From Mycobacterium bohemicum DSM 44277 (GTDB lineage Bacteria > Actinomycetota > Actinomycetes > Mycobacteriales > Mycobacteriaceae), in contig NZ_CSTD01000001.1 in the NCBI RefSeq assembly GCF_001053185.1, forward strand, positions 1,877,009 to 1,941,008: a stretch of DNA of 64,000 bases. The letters are read 5' to 3'. The notes under the pieces were generated by a model. The model had not been told where the DNA came from, ran no database searches, and saw nothing but the letters and a program-made list of their open reading frames with translations. Below are positions 24,194 through 32,489 of this stretch, in pieces. A program made the position numbers and the translations under genes. Numbering within the stretch: the stretch's first letter is position 1; each line of letters starts with the position of its first letter.

Positions 24194-25207
24194 ATGGCCA
24201 CAGCGGGCGAGGCGCGTTCGTGGGCGCGCACGGCTCTGCGCGGAATCGGTGATTCGCTGTACACCCCGTTCCGCGGGCCCGACGGCGACGACATCGACTG
24301 GGACGCCTACCGGACGCTGGTGCGCTACTGCGTGCGCGACCTCGGGCATCCGATGCTGTGGTGCACCAGTGGCATCTCCGAATTCTGGTCGCTGACCATC
24401 GACGAACGTAAACGCTTGCTGGAGATCGCAATCGACGAAGGCCGCAAGGAAAATCCTGACGTCGTCGTGCAGGCGTGCACCGCGTCGATGACGGCCAAGG
24501 ACTGCCTGGAGCTGACCTTGCACGCCCAGCAGGTGGGCGCGGACATCGCCTACATCCAGACACCGATGATGGAACTGCACGGCGGGGAAGGGGCGCTGCG
24601 CTTCTTCTCCTACATCGCGTCCCGCACGGACATCGCGCTGGGCATGTTCAATTCCCCGTCGTCCGGTTACGTGCTGAGCCCGGCCGAGAGCGCCCGCATC
24701 TACCAGGAGGTGCCCGCGGTCTGCGCCACCAAGGAAGGGGCCTTCCGCCCCGCCAGCAGCCGGCTGCTGCACCAGTTGGCGCCGGACCTGGTGCTCTGGG
24801 AATGCGACAGGACGGTCTACCGCGCGGGCTGGCTGCGCGACGGGATCGTGTCCGCGGCGCAACTCGGCACCGCCGGCTACCTGTTCGAGACGCCGACGCG
24901 ACGGTTGTTGTCCGAGTACTGGAACCTGGTGTGGGCCGGCAAGCTCATCGAGGCCATGGACTATGGACGCGAATCCGGCCTGGACCAGTTCGACGTCGAC
25001 CTTGGCTCGTGGTGGACGTGCTACCCGGGGCGGCCCGATTACTTCACCCACTGGGGCGGCGCGTTCAAGTACGCCGCGTCGCTGCTCGGCCTGCCGATCG
25101 GCGACTATCCACACTCCCGGCCGCCGCAAGCGGAACTGCCCGCCGAGGCCAAGGCCCAGATCGAGAAGGCCTATCGCCGCCTCGGCCTCCTCGGAGTCGC
25201 GCCCTGA
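24194..25207 (+). CDS. Dihydrodipicolinate synthase-family aldolase/lyase
   Basis: 337 residues, DapA-type TIM barrel. The Schiff-base Lys180 is in CATKEGAF. The Tyr that shuttles protons in DapA (YNxP) is Phe152 here (MFNSPSSG). The C-terminal part, with WWTCYPGRPDYFTHWGGAFKYAASLLGLP, is unlike true DapA, so lysine biosynthesis is unlikely; an aldol cleavage or hydration of a pyruvate adduct, as in hydratase-aldolases of aromatic catabolism, fits better. ATG 24194 has a strong GGGAGGAG site; an upstream ATG in frame (24128) does not. Divergent from the TetR regulator, with operator site 1 between. Confidence 0.85.
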   Translation: MATAGEARSWARTALRGIGDSLYTPFRGPDGDDIDWDAYRTLVRYCVRDLGHPMLWCTSGISEFWSLTIDERKRLLEIAIDEGRKENPDVVVQACTASMTAKDCLELTLHAQQVGADIAYIQTPMMELHGGEGALRFFSYIASRTDIALGMFNSPSSGYVLSPAESARIYQEVPAVCATKEGAFRPASSRLLHQLAPDLVLWECDRTVYRAGWLRDGIVSAAQLGTAGYLFETPTRRLLSEYWNLVWAGKLIEAMDYGRESGLDQFDVDLGSWWTCYPGRPDYFTHWGGAFKYAASLLGLPIGDYPHSRPPQAELPAEAKAQIEKAYRRLGLLGVAP

Positions 25208-25253
25208 GATCGCTTGTGCCGAAACTGATCACACTCAAGAAAGGATCGCCGAA

Positions 25254-25526
25254 ATGCTCACCCTGGGTGTCCTCGGCTGGATCATCATCGGTGGTCTGGC
25301 CGGCTGGATCGGCAGCAAGATCATGAGAACCGACGGCCAGATGGGCATCGTCCTCAACGTGGTGGTCGGCGTCGTCGGGGGCTTGATCGGCGGATTCCTG
25401 CTGCGCGGCTTCGGGGTCAACGTGGCCGGTAAGGGCCTGCTGTTCTCGTTTCTCACCTGCCTGCTGGGAGCCGTGATCCTGCTGGCGATCGTCAAACTGA
25501 TCAGGCGCGGGCGCATATCGGATTAG
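25254..25526 (+). CDS. GlsB/YeaQ/YmgE-family membrane protein
   Basis: 90-residue, very hydrophobic protein of the transglycosylase-associated family: GWIIIGGLAGWIGSKIM, then MGIVLNVVVGVVGGLIGGFLL and LLFSFLTCLLGAVILLAIVKLI, about three membrane segments with glycine-rich repeats, ending in a basic RRGRISD. Function is not established; members are often stress-induced. ATG 25254 has an AGAAAGGA site. It lies 47 bases after the DapA-like gene and may be read from the same promoter, although it looks out of place among catabolic genes. Confidence 0.88.
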   Translation: MLTLGVLGWIIIGGLAGWIGSKIMRTDGQMGIVLNVVVGVVGGLIGGFLLRGFGVNVAGKGLLFSFLTCLLGAVILLAIVKLIRRGRISD

Positions 25527-25621
25527 CGGCGGGGTGAGTGCGCCGTCGGAGGGTTCCCGGCGGCCCAAATCCCCTGCTGGAGGCTGGGTTCGCGGGGCCC
25601 TGAACGAGGTTGTGGAATGCG

Positions 25622-25642
25622 CTACCGATAGGTATACAGTAT
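25622..25642. promoter_or_regulatory. 21-bp operator site 2 (TACT-N12-GTA)
   Basis: Read on the minus strand: ATACTGTA, TACCTATCGGTAG. It agrees at 14 of 21 positions with the palindrome at 34991-35011 and shares TACCTATCG with site 1. It lies 47 bases before the crotonase start at 25689, heading the operon that runs to 32479. Confidence 0.65.
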
Positions 25643-25688
25643 GCGTACAAAGTCGGGTGGGATCCGGGGCGAGGAGGTGCCGCAGCAG

Positions 25689-26558
25689 ATGCCAGGCAGC
25701 GACGACCCTTCCGGCGACGCCGTGCTCTACGAGGCCACGGCGAGCGGCGTCGCGATCCTGACGTTCAATCGCCCGGAGCGGCTCAACGCGTGGGGTCCCG
25801 ACATCGCCGCCGGGTTCTACGCCGCGATCGACCGAGCGGAGGCCGACCCGGCGATCCGCGTGATCGTGCTGACCGGCCGGGGTAGAGGGTTCTGCGCCGG
25901 GGCTTATCTGGGCGCGCCGGGTTCCGCGCCGAAGGTCGGCGAGACGATGGAGAGGGCCGCCAAGACGGGCCTGGCCGACCTGGTCGGCGAGCGGCCACCG
26001 CATTTCGTCACCACGCTCCGCAAGCCCGTCGTCGCAGCCATCAACGGATCCTGTGTCGGAATCGGCCTCACCCAGGCGCTGATGTGCGACGTCCGGTTCG
26101 CCGCCGCGGGGGCCAAGTTCGCGGCGGTCTTCGCGCGCCGCGGGCTGATCGCCGAATTCGGCATCTCCTGGATACTGCCACGCCTGACCGGCTGGGGCGC
26201 CGCTCTGGACCTGCTGTTGAGCGGGCGCACCTTCCTCGCCGAGGAGGCCGCCGAACTCGGCCTGGTCAAGGAGGTGGTCGCGCCGCAAGACCTGATGCCG
26301 CGGGCGCTGGCGTACGCCGAGGACATCGCGGCGAACTGCTCGCCGGCGTCCATGGCGGTGATCAAACATCAGGTCTACGGCGACGCCAGTCGCGATGTCG
26401 TGGAAGCGACTTCGCGTGCCGAGGTCCTGCTGCACGAGGCGATGCCGAGACCGGACGTCGTCGAGGGCATCACCAGCTTCCTTCAGAAGCGGCCGCCGCG
26501 GTTTCCGTCCCTCAGCTCGACCGACGCCCAGGCTTCGCCGGTCCACCGGAAAGGATGA
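25689..26558 (+). CDS. Enoyl-CoA hydratase/isomerase family protein
   Basis: 289 residues. LTFNRPERLNAWG, GRGFCAGAYLG (oxyanion hole 1) and AINGSCVGIGLTQALMCDVRF (oxyanion hole 2, Thr at the first Glu site) are followed by FARRGLIAEFGISWILPRLTGW, where a Glu is retained at the second site. Start ATG 25689 lies nine bases after GAGGAGGT; an upstream ATG at 25641 would overlap the operator and is unlikely. First gene of a six-gene plus-strand operon with two amidohydrolases, a ligase and an acyl-CoA dehydrogenase pair. Confidence 0.88.
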   Translation: MPGSDDPSGDAVLYEATASGVAILTFNRPERLNAWGPDIAAGFYAAIDRAEADPAIRVIVLTGRGRGFCAGAYLGAPGSAPKVGETMERAAKTGLADLVGERPPHFVTTLRKPVVAAINGSCVGIGLTQALMCDVRFAAAGAKFAAVFARRGLIAEFGISWILPRLTGWGAALDLLLSGRTFLAEEAAELGLVKEVVAPQDLMPRALAYAEDIAANCSPASMAVIKHQVYGDASRDVVEATSRAEVLLHEAMPRPDVVEGITSFLQKRPPRFPSLSSTDAQASPVHRKG

Positions 26559-26560
26559 TC

Positions 26561-27763
26561 ATGGCCACCTTGGGTTATCAGCCGATCGACGTCGACAACC
26601 ACTACTACGAGCCGCTGGATGCGTTCACCCGCCATCTGGACAAGAGGTTCAAGCGCCGCGGCGTGCAGATGCTGCGCGACGGCAAGCGCACGTGGGCCGT
26701 CATCGGCGACCGGGTCAACCACTTCATCCCGAACCCGACGTTCGACCCGATCATCGTCCCGGGCTGCCTGGACCTGCTGTTCCGCGGCGAGATCCCCGAA
26801 GGCGTCGACCCGGCGTCGCTGATGAAGGTCGAGCGGCTGGGCGAACATCCCGAATACCAGAACCGCGACGCGCGGATCTCCGTCATGGACACCCAGGACA
26901 TCGAAACGGTGTTCATGCTGCCGACATTCGGCTGCGGTGTCGAGGAGGCGCTCAAGCACGACATCGAGGCGACCATGGCGTCGGTGCACGCGTTCAACCT
27001 GTGGCTCGACGAGGACTGGGGCTTCGACCGGCCCGACCGCCGAATCATCGCCGCGCCGATCATTTCGCTGGCCGACCCGGCCGGTGCGGTCGACGAGGTC
27101 GAGTTCGTGCTGGCGCGCGGCGCCAAGCTGGTGCTGGTGCGCCCGGCCCCGGTGCCCGGCGTCGTCAAGCCGAGGTCACTGGGCGACCCCAGCCACGACC
27201 CGGTATGGGCGCGCCTGGCCGAGGCCGGGGTGCCGGTGGGCTTCCACCTGTCCGACAGCGGCTACCTGCACATCGCGGCGCAGTGGGGCGGCAAGGCGAC
27301 GTTCGAGGGGTTCGGCGACAAGGACCCGTTGGACACGGTGCTCCTCGACGACCGTGCCATCCACGACACCATGGCCTCGATGATCGTGCACGGCGTGTTC
27401 ACCCGGCACCCCAAGCTCAGGGCGGTCAGCATCGAGAACGGCTCCTACTTCGTGCACCGGCTGGTCAAGCGGCTGAAGAAGGCGGCCAACAACTACCCGC
27501 GGCATTTCCCCGAGGATCCGGTGGAGCAGCTGCGCAACAACGTGTGGATCGCCCCCTACTACGAGGACGATCTGCCCGAGCTGGCCCGGCTCATCGGCGT
27601 CGAGAAGATCTTGTTCGGCTCCGACTGGCCGCACGGCGAAGGCCTCGAGTCGCCGGTGTCGTTCACCGAAGAGCTCACGGCCTTCAGCGAGTCCGACATC
27701 CGAAAGATCATGCGCGACAACGCGCTGGACCTGCTCGGGGTCCAAGTCGGATCGACCGCTTAG
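26561..27763 (+). CDS. Amidohydrolase-family protein (ACMSD-like)
   Basis: 400 residues, metal-dependent TIM-barrel hydrolase/decarboxylase family. It begins QPIDVDNHYYEPLDAF, where relatives often have a HxH metal pair; here the reading is DNHYYEP. Further motifs are VGFHLSDSGYLH, SIENGSYFVHRLVKRL and the C-terminal LFGSDWPHGEGL, with the usual Asp that binds or activates the metal water. Relatives decarboxylate or hydrolyse ring-cleavage products. ATG 26561 has AAAGGA at a suitable distance; ATG 26555, overlapping the crotonase stop, is a possible alternative. Reaction unknown. Confidence 0.87.
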   Translation: MATLGYQPIDVDNHYYEPLDAFTRHLDKRFKRRGVQMLRDGKRTWAVIGDRVNHFIPNPTFDPIIVPGCLDLLFRGEIPEGVDPASLMKVERLGEHPEYQNRDARISVMDTQDIETVFMLPTFGCGVEEALKHDIEATMASVHAFNLWLDEDWGFDRPDRRIIAAPIISLADPAGAVDEVEFVLARGAKLVLVRPAPVPGVVKPRSLGDPSHDPVWARLAEAGVPVGFHLSDSGYLHIAAQWGGKATFEGFGDKDPLDTVLLDDRAIHDTMASMIVHGVFTRHPKLRAVSIENGSYFVHRLVKRLKKAANNYPRHFPEDPVEQLRNNVWIAPYYEDDLPELARLIGVEKILFGSDWPHGEGLESPVSFTEELTAFSESDIRKIMRDNALDLLGVQVGSTA

Positions 27764-27771
27764 CGCTCCCC

Positions 27772-29403
27772 ATGAGCGAATGGACCATAGGCGCGGTTCT
27801 CGACGCCATCGCCGACGTCATCCCCGACCGGACGATGACCGTGTGCGGCGACCGCCGCAGCACCTTCGGCCAGTCGGCCGACCGCACCCGCCGGCTGGCG
27901 AACTTCCTGGCCGGCAAGGGGTTCGGGGCGCACCGGGAGCGGGCGGGCCTGCGGAACTGGGAATGCGGCCAGGACCGCGTCGCCCTGATCATGCACAACG
28001 ACCTGTACCCCGACATGGTCATCGGGTGCCTCAAGGCGAGAACCGTCCCGGTGAACATCAACTACCACTACACGCCGCGCGAGGTCGGCGAGCTGCTCGA
28101 CTACGTGCGGCCGCGGGCGATCATCTTCCACCGCGCGCTGGGCGCGAAGTTCGCCGAGGCGCTGGCCCGTGACGGCGTCGACCTGTTGTTGTCGGTCGAC
28201 GACGCCAGCGCCGCGCCGGACTCGGTGGGTGCGGTGCCGCTGGATGACGCGCTGGCTCAGGGGGATAGCGACCAGAGCGTCACGCCCTCGCCGGACGACC
28301 TGTTGATGATCTGCACCGGCGGAACCACCGGCCGGCCCAAAGGCGTGCTGTGGCGACAGTCCGACATCTATGTGTCGTCGATGGTGGGCGCCGATCACGC
28401 CTCCGCCCGAGAAATCCACGACAAGGTGCGCGGCAACGCCGGCGCGCCGTGGTTCGCCGTTTCGCCGCTCATGCACGCGGCGGGCATGTGGACGGCGTTC
28501 GCCGCGATCATGGCCGGCACCAGCGTCGTGCTGTACGACACCAGCAGGAAACTGGAGCCGCACACGGTGTGGGAGACGGCGCAGCGCGAGCGGGTCGGCA
28601 TGATGACCATGGTCGGGGACGCCTACGCCGCGCCACTGGTCGCGGAGTTGCGGCGCGGCTCCTACGACTTGTCCTCGCTGTACGCGATCGGCACCGGCGG
28701 CGCCGCGACCAATCCGAAATACCAACGCGCCCTGCTGGAACTGCTACCCCAGATCACCCTGATCAACGGCTACGGCTCATCGGAAACCGGAAACATGGGG
28801 TTCGGCCACAGCCGGCAGGGAACCCGAACCGACACCTTCACGCTGCGCGAGGGCGGGCTGGTCGCCTCCGAGGACTACAGCCACTTCCTGACGCCCGGCG
28901 AACCGGGGGTGGGCTGGGCGGCGCGCGAGGGGCGAATCCCGCTGGGATACTTCAACGATCCGGAGGCCACCGGCAAGACCTTCCCCGAGATCGCCGGCAA
29001 GCGGGTGGTGATATCGGGCGACCGCGCCGCCCTCGAGCCGGACGGGACGCTGCGGCTCTTCGGCCGCGACTCGTTGGTGGTCAACACCGGCGGGGAGAAG
29101 GTCTTCGTCGAGGAGGTCGAGGAGGTGCTGCGCGCGCACCCCGCCGTTGCCGACGCGCTCGTCGTCGGCCGACCGAGCGAACGATGGGGCGAAGAACTTG
29201 CCGCCCTCGTCGAACTCCGTGCTGCCGCAACACCCGAAGAGCTGCATGGCCACTGCACCGCCCGACTGGCTGCGTTCAAGGTGCCCAAGGAATTTCTGTT
29301 CGTCGACCACGTCCACCGCCTGGGCAATGGGAAGGCCGATTACCGTTGGGCGAAAGCCCAAGCGGTCCAACACGCCACCGAGAAGGCGCCGATGCCGACA
29401 TGA
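27772..29403 (+). CDS. AMP-dependent acyl-CoA synthetase (FadD19-like)
   Basis: 543 residues. Nucleotide loop CTGGTTGRPKGVLWRQ with the GVLWR(Q/H)xDI continuation seen in mycobacterial FadD19-type steroid and lipid ligases; INGYGSSETGNMG; ISGDRAALEPDGTLRLFGRDSLVVNTGGEKVF; and a C-terminal GNGKADYRWAK with the catalytic Lys. An insertion around AHRERAGLRNWECGQD in the N-domain is shared with the ligase at 37085-38752. It probably activates a carboxylic acid for beta-oxidation by the neighbouring dehydrogenases. The stop overlaps the next gene by four bases. Confidence 0.9.
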   Translation: MSEWTIGAVLDAIADVIPDRTMTVCGDRRSTFGQSADRTRRLANFLAGKGFGAHRERAGLRNWECGQDRVALIMHNDLYPDMVIGCLKARTVPVNINYHYTPREVGELLDYVRPRAIIFHRALGAKFAEALARDGVDLLLSVDDASAAPDSVGAVPLDDALAQGDSDQSVTPSPDDLLMICTGGTTGRPKGVLWRQSDIYVSSMVGADHASAREIHDKVRGNAGAPWFAVSPLMHAAGMWTAFAAIMAGTSVVLYDTSRKLEPHTVWETAQRERVGMMTMVGDAYAAPLVAELRRGSYDLSSLYAIGTGGAATNPKYQRALLELLPQITLINGYGSSETGNMGFGHSRQGTRTDTFTLREGGLVASEDYSHFLTPGEPGVGWAAREGRIPLGYFNDPEATGKTFPEIAGKRVVISGDRAALEPDGTLRLFGRDSLVVNTGGEKVFVEEVEEVLRAHPAVADALVVGRPSERWGEELAALVELRAAATPEELHGHCTARLAAFKVPKEFLFVDHVHRLGNGKADYRWAKAQAVQHATEKAPMPT

Positions 29404-30230
29404 AAGCCATTGATTGCCTGGTCAACGTGCACTTCGGCGAAATCGGGCAGCAACCGACGTGGATGCTGAAGGTGCGCGACGACTACTTCAAGGGGCCCGA
29501 CTCGATGTTCGAGCCGGTCGACCTGTCGGCGCTGCTCGACGAAATGGACGCCCACGACGTACGCACGGCCATCCTGATGGACAACCTCGCCAAGCCGTCG
29601 GTGACGGCGCGCAAGTTCGTCGACGCGAGGCCGGACCGTTTCGCATTGGCCATGGGCGGGATGAACCTGCTGCGGCCGATGCCGTCGCTGCGCGAGCTCA
29701 CCGCGGTCGTCGGCGATCTCCCCGTCGCGTACGCCGTTGTGGGACCCAGCTTTTGGGGCGACGGCCAGTATCCGCCCAGCGACGCCGTCTACTACCCCCT
29801 CTACACCAAGTGCGCCGAGCTCGGGCTGCCGCTGTGCATCAACACCGGTATCCCCGGGCCTCCGATCCCGGGGGAGGTGCAGAACCCGATTCACCTCGAC
29901 CGGGTGTGCGTGCGCTTCCCGGAACTGAAGCTGTGCATGATCCACGGAGCCGACCCGTGGTGGGACGTCGCGATCAGGCTGCTGCTCAAATACGCCAACT
30001 TGCGCCTGATGACGTCGGCCTGGTCGCCGAAGCGGCTGCCGGAGAGCCTGCTGCACTACATGCGCACGCGTGGGCCCGACAGGGTGATCTTCGCGTCGGA
30101 CTGGCCGGTGCTGAAGATGCGCCGCGTCATTCCCGAGGCGTCGGGACTCGACCTGCCCCCAGACGTGCTCGAAAACTACCTTTACAACAACGCGCGGGAT
30201 TTCTTTTTCGGTGGCCAGGAGGAGCGCTGA
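29400..30230 (+). CDS. Amidohydrolase-family protein
   Basis: 276 residues, shorter than the other amidohydrolases here. It starts MKAIDCLVNVHFGE, lacking a clean HxH; CINTGIPGPPIPG and LKLCMIHGADPWWDVAIRLLLKYANLRLMTS carry a metal-type His, and VIFASDWPVLKM the conserved Asp. Family members act as C-C hydrolases or decarboxylases. ATG 29400 overlaps the ligase stop (ATGA) and the following dehydrogenase starts three bases after its stop, so it is firmly within the operon. Confidence 0.85.
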   Translation: MKAIDCLVNVHFGEIGQQPTWMLKVRDDYFKGPDSMFEPVDLSALLDEMDAHDVRTAILMDNLAKPSVTARKFVDARPDRFALAMGGMNLLRPMPSLRELTAVVGDLPVAYAVVGPSFWGDGQYPPSDAVYYPLYTKCAELGLPLCINTGIPGPPIPGEVQNPIHLDRVCVRFPELKLCMIHGADPWWDVAIRLLLKYANLRLMTSAWSPKRLPESLLHYMRTRGPDRVIFASDWPVLKMRRVIPEASGLDLPPDVLENYLYNNARDFFFGGQEER

Positions 30231-30232
30231 GC

Positions 30233-31279
30233 ATGGACCGTTACGAACTACGCAGGCTCGACTACAGCCTGACGCCGGATCACGAGGCGGTGCAGGCCGC
30301 CTACCGCGACTTCTTCAAAACCCACTGCTCCATCGAAACGGTCCGCGCCGCGGAGGAATCCGGGTTCGACAAGAACCTGTGGGAGCGGTTGTGCGCGATG
30401 GGCGCGACGACGATGGCGCTGCCGGAGTCGGCCGGCGGGGACGGCGCGACGCTCGTCGACCTGACACTGGTTGCCGAGGAGATCGGCCGCTCGCTGGCCC
30501 CGGTCCCGTGGATCGACCAGGTCTGCGCGGCCCGGCTGCTGGCCAGGCTCGGCGCCGCGGACCCCGACGTCGTGCACGGCACGCGGCTTGCGGGCCTGGA
30601 TCCCCAGCACGACACCGTCTCGGGCGCCCGGCTCATTCCCACCGGATCGATCGCCGATCAGATCATCGTCCGCGACGGCACCGAGGTGGTGCGCCTGATC
30701 TTCGACACCCGCCCGGCCAAGGTGGACAACATCGGCCGGCTGCCGATGGCATGGGTGGACCCGGCGGCCGCCGACCGTCGCAGCGTGCTGGCCGGCGGAC
30801 CCGACGCGCTGGCGCATTATCAACGGGCCCTTGACGAATGGCGGGTTCTGACCGCCGCGGCGTTGGTGGGCCTGGTGGAGGAGACCATGACCATCGCCGC
30901 GGAGTTCGCCAAGACCCGCTATACGTTGGGCGTGCCCATCTCCACGCTGCAGGGCATCTCGCATCCGCTGGCCAACATCGCGATCACCGTGCAGGGGGGC
31001 CGCAACCTGGCGCGGCGCGCGGCATGGTTTTTGGACAACGAGCCCGACGAACGCCCGGAGCTGGCGCCCTCGGCGTTCGTCTTCATGGCCGAGGAGGCGG
31101 CGAAGGCCGCGACCATGGCGGTGCACGTGCAGGGCGGCCTCGGAGTCTCCGCGGAGGCGGCCGCGACGGCCTATCTGGTGCGGGCCCGCGGCTGGCCGCT
31201 GGCCGGCGGCGACCCGGGCGCCAGCGCCAAATACATCGGGGAGCTCGTCGCCGCCCGCGAGAGCCGAAAGGACGCGTAA
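30233..31279 (+). CDS. Acyl-CoA dehydrogenase, probable non-catalytic-type partner subunit
   Basis: 348 residues, shorter than a classical dehydrogenase. The N-domain ALPESAGGDGATLVDLTLVAEEIGRSLAPVPW is clear; a middle domain is reduced and the C-terminal end (WPLAGGDPGASAKYIGELVAAR) lacks the YEGTSE motif with the catalytic Glu. Such proteins pair with a full-length partner to make alpha2beta2 dehydrogenases, known from M. tuberculosis cholesterol side-chain breakdown (FadE28/29 type). The partner is the next gene, starting directly after this stop. Confidence 0.87.
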   Translation: MDRYELRRLDYSLTPDHEAVQAAYRDFFKTHCSIETVRAAEESGFDKNLWERLCAMGATTMALPESAGGDGATLVDLTLVAEEIGRSLAPVPWIDQVCAARLLARLGAADPDVVHGTRLAGLDPQHDTVSGARLIPTGSIADQIIVRDGTEVVRLIFDTRPAKVDNIGRLPMAWVDPAAADRRSVLAGGPDALAHYQRALDEWRVLTAAALVGLVEETMTIAAEFAKTRYTLGVPISTLQGISHPLANIAITVQGGRNLARRAAWFLDNEPDERPELAPSAFVFMAEEAAKAATMAVHVQGGLGVSAEAAATAYLVRARGWPLAGGDPGASAKYIGELVAARESRKDA

Positions 31280-32479
31280 GTGGATTTCTCAAGGGTCGCG
31301 CTGTCCGACGAGGACCGCGAATTCCAGCTACAGGCAAGAGATTTTCTGCGCGCGCACGTGACCGACGAGGTCAGGCGCCGCGACCGCGAGACCGGCGACA
31401 ACTTCGACGAGGGGGTCCACCTGGCGCTGGGCGCCGCCGGCTACCTCGAGCGCGAGTGGAAAGCCGAGGCCGACGGCGGCTTCACCCGGGTGCGTCGGCG
31501 CATCTGGGAACTGGAGAAGCGGCGCGCGCACGTGCCCTGGGTGACGTGGGGCACCACCGCCATGGTGGCCCGCTCCGTGGCCAGGTTCGGTTCGCAGGAG
31601 CTGCAGGACGAGGTGCTGCCCGGGGTCTTCACCGGCCACGTCCGGCTGTGCCTGGGATACACCGAGCCCGAAGGCGGGTCCGACGTGGCCACCTGCAAGA
31701 CCCGCGCGGTGCGGGAGGCGGATGGATCGAGCTGGATCATCAACGGCTCCAAGATGTTCACCACCGGAGCACACAACTGCCAGTACGTCTTCCTCATCAC
31801 CAACACCGACCCCGATGCTCCCAAACACAAAAGCCTGACGATGTTCCTGGTGCCGCTGAACTCACCGGGCATCGAGATCCAGGGCATCCGCACCGTCGAC
31901 GGCGACCGCACCAACATCGTCTACTACAGCGACGTGCGCGTCGACGACAAGTACCGCCTGGGCGACGCGAACGCCGGCTGGACGGTGCTGCGCGAGCCGC
32001 TCAACGTCGAGCACGGCGCGGTGGCGGCCGCCCCCGACGGGCTGCAGGACGTGTCGATCATGATGCATCAGGCCGGTTTCATGGCCGACGCGGTGGACAA
32101 GGCCGCGGCCAGGTCGGCGGCGCGGGATCCCAACGGCCGCAGGCTCATCGACGACTCCTCCGTCGCCTACCGGCTGGGCCGCAGCGCCGCCCGGATGGAA
32201 GCGGCGCTGAGCGCCCCGGGCATCTTCGGCCGGGTCGCCATCGCGCAGACGATGCGCGACATCTCACCGGACCTGATGGACATCCTCGGCACGGCGTCCG
32301 CGCTGCCGGCCGGCACCGACGGCGCGGCGGACGACGGCGCCGCCGAGTACACGTACCGCTTCGCCCCACTGGTCGGGATCTACGGCGGCACCCTGGAGGT
32401 TTTCCGCAACATGATCGCGCAATACGTGCTCGGCCTGGGCAAGCCCGCGTACGCGCCGGTCGCCAAGAAAGTGTCCTGA
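31280..32479 (+). CDS. Acyl-CoA dehydrogenase, partner of the preceding gene
   Basis: 399 residues. LGYTEPEGGSDVATCKTRAV (FAD/substrate loop), WIINGSKMFTTGAHNCQYVFLITNTDP and the C-terminal IYGGTLEVFRNMIAQYVLGLGKP are present; the last replaces YEGTSEIQR, so the usual C-terminal Glu is Gly. In alpha/beta dehydrogenases the base lies elsewhere, so this does not rule out activity. GTG 31280 follows the preceding TAA without a gap. Last gene of the operon beginning at 25689; it converges with a CoA-transferase gene 10 bases away. Confidence 0.9.
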   Translation: MDFSRVALSDEDREFQLQARDFLRAHVTDEVRRRDRETGDNFDEGVHLALGAAGYLEREWKAEADGGFTRVRRRIWELEKRRAHVPWVTWGTTAMVARSVARFGSQELQDEVLPGVFTGHVRLCLGYTEPEGGSDVATCKTRAVREADGSSWIINGSKMFTTGAHNCQYVFLITNTDPDAPKHKSLTMFLVPLNSPGIEIQGIRTVDGDRTNIVYYSDVRVDDKYRLGDANAGWTVLREPLNVEHGAVAAAPDGLQDVSIMMHQAGFMADAVDKAAARSAARDPNGRRLIDDSSVAYRLGRSAARMEAALSAPGIFGRVAIAQTMRDISPDLMDILGTASALPAGTDGAADDGAAEYTYRFAPLVGIYGGTLEVFRNMIAQYVLGLGKPAYAPVAKKVS

Positions 32480-32489
32480 CGGCGCCGGT

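Noticed and set aside
25065..26546. 493-codon minus-strand frame
   Set aside because: Overlaps the DapA-like, GlsB and crotonase genes and is without recognisable domains.
31280..32479. Dead acyl-CoA dehydrogenase because the C-terminal Glu is missing
   Set aside because: Two-subunit mycobacterial dehydrogenases commonly have a changed C-terminal motif, and the rest of the protein is intact.
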